Positions 15,162-20,929 of a stretch of 20,929 nt of DNA are shown piece by piece. The DNA lies in assembly GCA_047628755.1 (NCBI GenBank), contig JBLHVV010000053.1:1-20929 (forward strand), in the 5' to 3' direction. The notes below the pieces were generated by a model. That model was not told the DNA's origin, did not search any database, and saw nothing but the letters and a program-made list of their open reading frames with translations. Every line of letters starts with the position of its first letter. The first letter of the stretch is position 1. The translations under genes were made by a program, and so were the position numbers. Source of the stretch: Bermanella sp047628755 (lineage in GTDB: Bacteria > Pseudomonadota > Gammaproteobacteria > Pseudomonadales > Oceanobacteraceae).

Positions 15162-16022
15162 ATGACGCAAGAAGTACAGCGTTGGGTGGCTGGTGTTGAA
15201 TACAACGGAGCACTTTTTAAAGGCTGGCAAAGACAAAAGCATCACCCTGGCTTGAGCGTTCAGGACGCATTGGAAAATGCATTATCCAAAGTTGCTAACC
15301 ATCCAGTGAATATAGTGTGCGCCGGAAGGACCGACTCAGGTGTACATGCCAGTTCACAGGTGATTCACTTCGATACGACCGCTCTTCGTACCCCACGTTC
15401 TTGGAAGTTAGGAGTCAATACAGGACTGCCACACGGTGTTTGTTTAAACTGGGTTCAGCCAGCTCCTGAATTAGATATCAGTTTAGTAAGTGAGGCTAGA
15501 GAAGGGCAGTTCCATGCGCGATTTAGCGCAGTTGCCCGTCGTTATCGTTACTTTATTTTAAATAAACCTGTTAAACCAGGGTTAATGCATGATCAAGCAA
15601 CTTGGTGGCGAGTGCCGCTAGATGCTAGTAAAATGCATGAAGCGGCTCAGGCTTTAATTGGTAAGCATGATTTCAGCTCATTTAGAGCCAGCGATTGCCA
15701 AGCTAATAACGCGGTTAGAACTATGAAAGATATTTCTGTTATCCGAATAAACGAATGGGTGATTATCGAGGTATGTGCTAATGCCTTTTTGTACCACATG
15801 GTGCGAAATATTGCAGGAGTGCTGTTTCCAATAGGCGAAGGAAAGAAGCCGGTCTCTTGGAGTAGCGAAGTTCTGGCAGCGCAAGATAGAACTAAGGCTG
15901 GTGTCACTGCGCCAGGGGAAGGTCTTTATTTTGTTGACGTAGAGTATCCGGATTTCCCCGACTTACCCATTGAAAATGATGGGCCTTATTTTTATCAGTT
16001 ATTGAAAGAACGTACCCGCTGA
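15162..16022 (+). CDS. truA: tRNA pseudouridine(38-40) synthase
   Basis: A 286-residue enzyme that isomerises uridines 38-40 in the anticodon arm of many tRNAs. The catalytic aspartate is Asp58 in AGRTDSGVHASSQVIHF. Other TruA blocks are RWVAGVEYNGALFKGWQRQ at the N-terminus, ARFSAVARRYRYFILN, HDFSSFRASDCQ and FLYHMVRNIAGVL. Length is slightly above E. coli TruA (270). The ATG at 15162 has only AGG at 15151-15153 in front, a modest ribosome binding site. Seven bases separate its stop from trpF, so truA, trpF and trpB almost certainly share a transcript, as in many gammaproteobacteria. Confidence 0.96.
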   Translation: MTQEVQRWVAGVEYNGALFKGWQRQKHHPGLSVQDALENALSKVANHPVNIVCAGRTDSGVHASSQVIHFDTTALRTPRSWKLGVNTGLPHGVCLNWVQPAPELDISLVSEAREGQFHARFSAVARRYRYFILNKPVKPGLMHDQATWWRVPLDASKMHEAAQALIGKHDFSSFRASDCQANNAVRTMKDISVIRINEWVIIEVCANAFLYHMVRNIAGVLFPIGEGKKPVSWSSEVLAAQDRTKAGVTAPGEGLYFVDVEYPDFPDLPIENDGPYFYQLLKERTR

Positions 16023-16029
16023 GGCGCAT

Positions 16030-16683
16030 ATGGCTAGTTTACGTACCCGAATTAAAATTTGTGGCATTACTCGTGTTGAAGATGCGTTGAAGGTTGTAGA
16101 CGCAGGTGCCGACGCTATTGGTCTTGTATTTTATGATCCAAGTCCAAGATCTGTGCGTATTAATTTAGCAACAGAGATAGCCGCTGCAGTACCAGCATTT
16201 GTCTCTGTTGTGGCACTTTTTGTAGATCCTACCAAGGATTACGTGCAGGAAGTATTAAATAACGTTAGAATCGATTTAATTCAATTCCACGGTGACGAAG
16301 AAAATGACTTTTGTAGTCAATTCAAAACCCCCTTCATCAAAGCAATCCGTGTCCGGCAAGCGTCGGATGTGGTGGCGTCGAGCCTGCGGTTCCCAGACTC
16401 CGTAGGTATCCTGCTGGATAGCTACAAACCTGGTGTCCCAGGAGGAACAGGAGAATCATTCGATTGGTCTCTTATTCCAAAAAATCATTCAAATCCGATT
16501 ATTCTTGCAGGTGGTTTAACCCCTGAAAATGTAGCCTCAGCTATTAACGATGTACAGCCGTTTGCTGTAGATATTAGTGGCGGTGTTGAAGCTGCAAAAG
16601 GAATAAAAGATTCAGAAAAAATAAAAGAATTTGTAAGTGAGGTATATGATGTCGACTATTCAAAAAACAGAAATCGATCTTAA
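16030..16683 (+). CDS. trpF: phosphoribosylanthranilate isomerase
   Basis: A 217-residue single-domain TIM barrel performing the Amadori rearrangement of phosphoribosylanthranilate in tryptophan synthesis. The catalytic pair is visible: Cys11 in IKICGITR and Asp130 in ILLDSYKPGVPGGTG. The phosphate-binding blocks ILAGGLTPENV and VDISGGVE are also present. GAGGCG precedes the ATG, overlapping the end of truA. The protein is a little longer than typical (about 200-210): its last 12 or so residues are encoded in the 35 bases shared with trpB and look like a read-through tail rather than conserved sequence. It is the usual separate proteobacterial TrpF, not the TrpC-TrpF fusion of enterics. Confidence 0.96.
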   Translation: MASLRTRIKICGITRVEDALKVVDAGADAIGLVFYDPSPRSVRINLATEIAAAVPAFVSVVALFVDPTKDYVQEVLNNVRIDLIQFHGDEENDFCSQFKTPFIKAIRVRQASDVVASSLRFPDSVGILLDSYKPGVPGGTGESFDWSLIPKNHSNPIILAGGLTPENVASAINDVQPFAVDISGGVEAAKGIKDSEKIKEFVSEVYDVDYSKNRNRS

Positions 16684-17881
16684 AGCAGTATCACAGCTGC
16701 CAACAAAAGAAGGCCATTTTGGCCAGTATGGCGGTCGCTTTGTATCGGAAACATTAATGTCCGCGTTAGATGACTTAACTGAACTTTATGACCGTCTAAG
16801 TAAGGACCCTGCATTTCAAGAAGAGTATGACCGTGACCTTGCTCATTACGTAGGTCGCCCGTCTCCTTTATATTTTGCAGAGCGCTTAACTGAAAAAGCG
16901 GGTGGTGCAAAAATCTATTTGAAGCGTGAAGATTTAAACCATACCGGTGCCCACAAAATTAACAATACGATCGGTCAGGCTCTTCTAGCTAAGTATACTG
17001 GTAAGCCAAAAGTAATTGCTGAAACGGGAGCGGGTCAGCATGGTGTTGCAACAGCAACAGTAGCTGCCCGTCTTGGTTTGCAATGCACTGTGTTCATGGG
17101 TGCTACCGATGTTGAGCGCCAAAAGCTTAATGTGTACCGCATGAGATTATTAGGCGCTGAAGTGGTAGCTGTGAATTCAGGCACAGCAACTTTGAAAGAC
17201 GCCATGAACGAAGCCATGCGTCACTGGGTTACTAATGTAGATGATACTTTTTACATTATTGGCACAGCCGCAGGTCCACACCCATATCCAAAACTAGTAC
17301 GGGATTTTCAGGCTATTATTGGCCGTGAAACTAAGCGTCAATGTATTCTGCAAGAAGGTCGTCTACCTGATGCACTTGTTGCTTGTGTTGGTGGTGGTTC
17401 AAATGCCATTGGTATGTTCTACCCGTTCATTGAAGATGAAACTGTTGAAATGTATGGTGTCGAAGCAGCAGGTTTAGGCTTAGAGGGCGATGATCATGCA
17501 GCCCCACTTTGCAAAGGCAAGCCGGGTGTATTACATGGTACTCGTACTTATTTAATGGAAGATGAGAATGGGCAGATTAAAGCCACGCACTCTGTTTCTG
17601 CTGGTTTAGATTACCCTGGGGTAGGCCCCGAGCACTCGTATCTTAAAGATATTGGTCGTGTTAAGTATGTGGCAGCTACAGATAAAGAAGCGCTAAAAGC
17701 GTTTCATGATCTAACTGAAATCGAAGGTATTATGCCCGCGTTAGAGACTAGTCATGCTATTGCATACGGTATGAAAAAAGCGGCAGAAATGGATAAAGAT
17801 CAAATTTTAGTGATCAATTTGTCTGGCCGTGGCGATAAAGATATTCATACGGTTGCGGGTCTCGCTGGAATTGAAATTTAA
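16649..17881 (+). CDS. trpB: tryptophan synthase beta subunit
   Basis: A 410-residue PLP enzyme that joins indole with serine to give tryptophan, as an alpha2-beta2 complex with TrpA. The PLP lysine is Lys103 in HTGAHKINNTIGQALL; the PLP phosphate loop is GGGSNAIG; the block ETGAGQHGVATATVAA and the C-terminal LSGRGDKD are typical. I choose the ATG at 16649: GAGG (16639-16642) is 6 bases upstream, which is better spaced than for the adjacent ATG at 16646 or the GTG at 16637. This start lies 35 bases inside trpF in another frame, so translation of the two is probably coupled. A 93-base gap to trpA follows, wider than the overlapping or near-touching trpBA arrangement of many bacteria. Confidence 0.97.
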   Translation: MSTIQKTEIDLKAVSQLPTKEGHFGQYGGRFVSETLMSALDDLTELYDRLSKDPAFQEEYDRDLAHYVGRPSPLYFAERLTEKAGGAKIYLKREDLNHTGAHKINNTIGQALLAKYTGKPKVIAETGAGQHGVATATVAARLGLQCTVFMGATDVERQKLNVYRMRLLGAEVVAVNSGTATLKDAMNEAMRHWVTNVDDTFYIIGTAAGPHPYPKLVRDFQAIIGRETKRQCILQEGRLPDALVACVGGGSNAIGMFYPFIEDETVEMYGVEAAGLGLEGDDHAAPLCKGKPGVLHGTRTYLMEDENGQIKATHSVSAGLDYPGVGPEHSYLKDIGRVKYVAATDKEALKAFHDLTEIEGIMPALETSHAIAYGMKKAAEMDKDQILVINLSGRGDKDIHTVAGLAGIEI

Positions 17882-17937
17882 TTTAAATGACTGTTTTAAT
17901 AATAAAATTAAATAATAGTGACTAATAAATTGAAAAA

Positions 17938-17963
17938 TGCTTTTGATTGAAAAATCAAAAGCA
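17938..17963 (+). repeat. perfect 11-bp hairpin with GAAA tetraloop before trpA
   Basis: TGCTTTTGATT (17938-17948) and AATCAAAAGCA (17953-17963) pair perfectly around a GAAA loop, a stable GNRA tetraloop. The hairpin ends immediately before the trpA ribosome binding site GAGAGGG (17964-17970). No T-run follows, so it is not an intrinsic terminator. It could protect or process the mRNA between trpB and trpA or affect initiation at trpA. Confidence 0.75.
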
Positions 17964-17974
17964 GAGAGGGAAAA

Positions 17975-18784
17975 ATGAATAGAATAGATAAGTGCTTTGC
18001 TGAGTTAAAAGCAACAGGAAAAAAAGCATTAATACCCTATATTACTGGTGGAGACCCACATCCAGATTTAACAGTTGAGCTGCTGCACTTATTAGTTAAA
18101 GAAGGTGCAGACATAATTGAAATTGGTGTGCCATTTTCAGATCCTATGGCCGACGGTCCGGTTATTCAGTTAGCCTGTGAAAGAGCACTTGAGCATAATA
18201 CAAGCCTGCGTGATATTTTGCTTATGGTAAAACAATTTCGCTCTGTAGATACAAAAACACCTTTGGTGTTAATGGGCTATTTAAACCCAGTCGAAGTATT
18301 GGGTTATGAGGCTTTTGTTGACCAAGCTGTGGAAGCGGGTGTCGATGGTGCATTGTTGGTAGATATGCCGCCAGAAGAAGGAGTTTTAGTGAGTCACCTG
18401 TTTAAACAAAAAGATCTTAAAATGATTTATCTACTGTCACCTACCTCTCCAAGTTACAGGGTAGATTTAGTGACTCGTGAAAGTTCTGGTTATATTTATT
18501 ATGTGTCTGTAAAGGGCGTTACAGGGTCAGCAGCATTAGATGTTGACGATGTAGAGTTAAATATTAAACGTATTCGTGCTAAAACAGATTTACCTTTAGC
18601 TGTTGGTTTCGGTATTTCTGGCGGAGAATCAGCGTCAGCTGTATCAAAAATATCAGATGGAGTGATTGTTGGAAGTGCACTTGTCAAGTGCATTGCTAAT
18701 AACCCTGACGAACCTGAAATTATTAAAGCCAGTTTATCAGCTCTAATGTCTGAGATGCGTCAAGCAATGGATGCAGTAGCTTGA
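17975..18784 (+). CDS. trpA: tryptophan synthase alpha subunit
   Basis: A 269-residue TIM-barrel enzyme that cleaves indole-3-glycerol phosphate to indole, which is channelled to TrpB. The catalytic Glu49 (IIEIGVPFSDP) and Asp60 (MADGPVIQ) fall at the same numbers as in E. coli TrpA, and length is identical to the standard 268-269. Further blocks are YLNPVEVLGYEAFV, LLSPTSP, YYVSVKGVTGS (loop 6 region) and VGFGISGGESA with the phosphate site GVIVGSALVK. GAGAGGG lies 4 bases before the ATG. The gene lies 93 bases after trpB, behind a perfect hairpin, and 37 bases before accD, so it probably shares its transcript with accD and folC. Confidence 0.97.
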   Translation: MNRIDKCFAELKATGKKALIPYITGGDPHPDLTVELLHLLVKEGADIIEIGVPFSDPMADGPVIQLACERALEHNTSLRDILLMVKQFRSVDTKTPLVLMGYLNPVEVLGYEAFVDQAVEAGVDGALLVDMPPEEGVLVSHLFKQKDLKMIYLLSPTSPSYRVDLVTRESSGYIYYVSVKGVTGSAALDVDDVELNIKRIRAKTDLPLAVGFGISGGESASAVSKISDGVIVGSALVKCIANNPDEPEIIKASLSALMSEMRQAMDAVA

Positions 18785-18821
18785 CAGGCTAACGACCAAG
18801 AATGCAAAAAAGGACCTATAA

Positions 18822-19688
18822 ATGAGTAACTGGCTAGATCGGATTGTTCCTGCGAACATGCAAGCCAGCTCTGCTGGGAAAGTGAGTAACGTGCCAGAAG
18901 GATTGTGGACTCGCTGTCCTGAGTGCCAAACTGCCGTTTATCAACCAGACCTATTAAAAAACTTAAATGTGTGTGACAAGTGCGAATATCATTTTCGTAT
19001 ATCAGCAAGAAAACGACTTGATTTGGTATTAGACACCGAGACTATGCGTGAGGTTTTTAGCGAGATTAAACCTAAGGATACTCTTAAGTTTCGTGATCTA
19101 AAAAAGTATAAAGAAAGGCTGTCTGCAGCACAAAAATTAACAGGTGAGAATGATGCACTCTTGGTCATAGACGGAAAGTTAAATAACCTTCCTATCGTGG
19201 CTTGCGCGTTTGAATTTGCATTTATGGGTGGTTCTATGGGTCAGGTAGTTGGTGAGAAATTCACTCTAGCCTGTGAGCTTGCTTTAGAGAAAAAAGTACC
19301 TTTAGTTTGCTTTGCAGCCAGTGGTGGTGCCCGCATGCAAGAGTCCTTGCTTTCTTTAATGCAAATGGCTAAAACTAGCGCTGCTATTGAGCGACTTGCT
19401 GAGAACCGTATTCCTTATATCTCGGTATTAACTGATCCTGTTTATGGTGGTGTCAGTGCAAGCCTAGCCATGTTAGGTGATGTTATTATTGCCGAACCAA
19501 AGGCCATGATAGGTTTTGCTGGCCCACGGGTTATTGAGCAGACTGTGCGTGAAACCTTGCCACAAGGTTTCCAAAAAAGTGAGTTTCTTCTGCAGCATGG
19601 AATGCTAGACCAAATTGTTCATCGCAAGTATTTAAAATTTACACTTTTCTCCATTCTATCGTTGCTATCTGCCGAAAATGAAACATAA
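18822..19688 (+). CDS. accD: acetyl-CoA carboxylase carboxyltransferase beta subunit
   Basis: A 288-residue subunit that, with AccA, transfers the carboxyl group from carboxybiotin to acetyl-CoA to make malonyl-CoA for fatty acid synthesis. The N-terminal zinc ribbon is intact: Cys32, Cys35, Cys51 and Cys54 (CPEC ... CDKC). The crotonase-fold core shows FEFAFMGGSMGQVVGEKFTLA and the oxyanion-hole block CFAASGGARMQESLLSLMQM (about 163-182), then DPVYGGVSASLAMLGD and GFAGPRVIEQTVRE. Length matches other gammaproteobacterial AccD (about 290-304). AAAGGA precedes the ATG. Its last 11 bases overlap the start of folC, indicating coupled translation. The last 20 or so residues are not conserved in the family. 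Confidence 0.97.
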   Translation: MSNWLDRIVPANMQASSAGKVSNVPEGLWTRCPECQTAVYQPDLLKNLNVCDKCEYHFRISARKRLDLVLDTETMREVFSEIKPKDTLKFRDLKKYKERLSAAQKLTGENDALLVIDGKLNNLPIVACAFEFAFMGGSMGQVVGEKFTLACELALEKKVPLVCFAASGGARMQESLLSLMQMAKTSAAIERLAENRIPYISVLTDPVYGGVSASLAMLGDVIIAEPKAMIGFAGPRVIEQTVRETLPQGFQKSEFLLQHGMLDQIVHRKYLKFTLFSILSLLSAENET

Positions 19689-20929
19689 AAACCTTAATCA
19701 ATGGCTTGAATATTTAGAGTCGATTCATCCATCTGAAATAGAAATGGGTCTGGGGCGGGTTAATAACGTTGCTGTGAAAATGGGTTTAATAAAACCAGCG
19801 CCTAAAGTGATGCTAGTTGCAGGCACTAATGGTAAAGGTTCAACAGTCACTTATAGTCGTTATGTCTTGGCTGAATGTGGTTTTTCTGTAGGCGCTTATA
19901 TGAGCCCTCATTTGCATAAATATAACGAGCGAGTCACCATCAACAATGAAATGGCTTCAGATGCAGATTTAGTAGAAAGCTTTGAGGCGATTGAAGAAGC
20001 TCGTGAAAATATCACGTTGACGTATTTTGAATTCGGCACCTTGTCTGCATTCTATTTGTTTAAAAAGCATGCGGTTGATATTGCCGTTATCGAAGTGGGC
20101 TTGGGTGGTCGATTAGATGCAACCAATATTGTTGACCCTGACGTGAGTGTGGTAACCAGTATCGGTTTAGATCATCAGGATTGGTTAGGCAATGATATAT
20201 CTCAAATTGCATTTGAAAAAGCGGGTGTATTCAGATCAGGTAAAGCCGCTATATGTGGCCAAATAGATGTAGACAGCCGATTGATACAGCATGCTTTAAA
20301 TATCGATGCTAAATTACTGCTAAAGAATAAAGACTTTAGTATAAATGCAGACCGTCAGTGTTGGTATTGGACAGGTAAACTGGCTAATCAAAACGGTGAG
20401 ATCAGCGAGGTATCGTTTGGCCCAATGCCATTGCCTAGTTTGCCATTAGAAAATGCGGGTACTGCATTGCAAGCGCTTATATGCATATACCCTAGTCTTA
20501 ATCAGGAGCAAGTGACTGCAGGATTTTCCGCAGCAAATTTACCCGGTCGTTTGCAAAAAATAGAACAGCCGTTTAGAGCTATTTTAGATGTGGGTCATAA
20601 TCCACAAGCTGCCCAGCTAATGGCAAAAGAAGCCTCTAACAATACAGTTAAAGGCAAGCGCTATTGTCTGTTGGCTATGCTTGCCGACAAAGATGCAAAA
20701 GCAGTAGTAGCTGAGTTAAAAAAGGTTGTAGACGTTTGGCATCTTGCTGGAATACAAGGGTATCGTGGTCAGTCAGCCGATTCACTGCAAGGCAAAGTAT
20801 CTGCTATGATATCTGCTGATAAGCTGCATCTAAATATTGCAGATGGTTTAGATTGCTTAGTTGATGAGTTAACTGAAGATGATGAAGTTTTAATCTTGGG
20901 CTCATTTTTTACAGTGGCAAGCGCTCAGA
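19678..20929 (+). CDS. folC: folylpolyglutamate synthase / dihydrofolate synthase (3' end outside window)
   Basis: An open frame from ATG 19678 runs to the right edge with no stop: 417 codons are visible, so only a short C-terminal piece is missing (the family is about 420-440 residues). It begins MKHKNLNQWLEYLESIHPSE and carries the Mur-ligase-type ATP loop AGTNGKGSTV at 48-57, the folate-contacting SPHLHKYNERV, EVGLGGRLDATNIV, and the C-terminal LDVGHNPQAA with LGSFFTV near the edge. The enzyme adds glutamate to dihydropteroate and to folates, in the cytosol. The start lies 11 bases inside accD in a different frame, so no independent ribosome binding site is needed. accD-folC adjacency is conserved in gammaproteobacteria. 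Confidence 0.96.
   Translation, partial: MKHKNLNQWLEYLESIHPSEIEMGLGRVNNVAVKMGLIKPAPKVMLVAGTNGKGSTVTYSRYVLAECGFSVGAYMSPHLHKYNERVTINNEMASDADLVESFEAIEEARENITLTYFEFGTLSAFYLFKKHAVDIAVIEVGLGGRLDATNIVDPDVSVVTSIGLDHQDWLGNDISQIAFEKAGVFRSGKAAICGQIDVDSRLIQHALNIDAKLLLKNKDFSINADRQCWYWTGKLANQNGEISEVSFGPMPLPSLPLENAGTALQALICIYPSLNQEQVTAGFSAANLPGRLQKIEQPFRAILDVGHNPQAAQLMAKEASNNTVKGKRYCLLAMLADKDAKAVVAELKKVVDVWHLAGIQGYRGQSADSLQGKVSAMISADKLHLNIADGLDCLVDELTEDDEVLILGSFFTVASAQ

Noticed and set aside
1..20929. CRISPR array, transposon, prophage or defence island
   Set aside because: No spaced direct repeats, transposase, integrase, toxin-antitoxin pair or defence-type protein is seen; most genes are conserved housekeeping genes in a known order.

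Overview
The window looks like ordinary chromosomal DNA from a moderately AT-rich gammaproteobacterium, probably a marine Oceanospirillales/Pseudomonadales relative. The main argument is gene order. A LysR regulator diverges from leuC-leuD-leuB, followed by asd, fimV, truA, trpF, then accD and folC, which is the arrangement familiar from Pseudomonas. Here trpB and trpA sit between trpF and accD, an order seen in some other gammaproteobacteria. A FimV/HubP-type polar protein and a UspE-type tandem stress protein fit the same placement. I see no tRNA, rRNA, CRISPR array, transposase, integrase or phage gene.

The left third (about 1-6042) is more accessory. It holds an Lrp/AsnC regulator, a 756-residue membrane M48-type metallopeptidase with a long uncharacterised C-terminal part, an ArsH-type flavoprotein whose end overlaps an unrecognised lipoprotein gene, and, on the minus strand, a UspE-like protein with a good FNR/Anr-like box in front of it. 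Clear intrinsic terminators follow the M48 gene and the lipoprotein gene.

The middle (6043-11640) is leucine and aspartate-family biosynthesis: a minus-strand LysR regulator, an intergenic region with a perfect T-N11-A palindrome, then leuC, leuD, leuB and asd, closed by a strong terminator. LeuCD isomerise isopropylmalate, LeuB oxidises it, and Asd makes aspartate semialdehyde for lysine/diaminopimelate, threonine and methionine. The leuD-leuB spacer contains an unexpected structured element with a perfect Shine-Dalgarno sequence leading into a 9-codon ORF.

The right third (11896-20929) starts with fimV as a separate unit with its own terminator. After it comes a tightly packed block: truA, trpF, trpB, trpA, accD and folC. 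TrpF, TrpB and TrpA carry out late steps of tryptophan synthesis, AccD is the carboxyltransferase beta subunit for malonyl-CoA, and FolC polyglutamylates folates; folC runs off the right edge. A perfect 11-bp hairpin with a GAAA loop lies just before the trpA ribosome binding site.

I do not see a convincing new multi-gene system. The items most worth a second look are small: the leuD-leuB element, the trpB-trpA hairpin, the GCAA repeat at the arsH/lipoprotein junction, and the two unrecognised envelope proteins in the left third.
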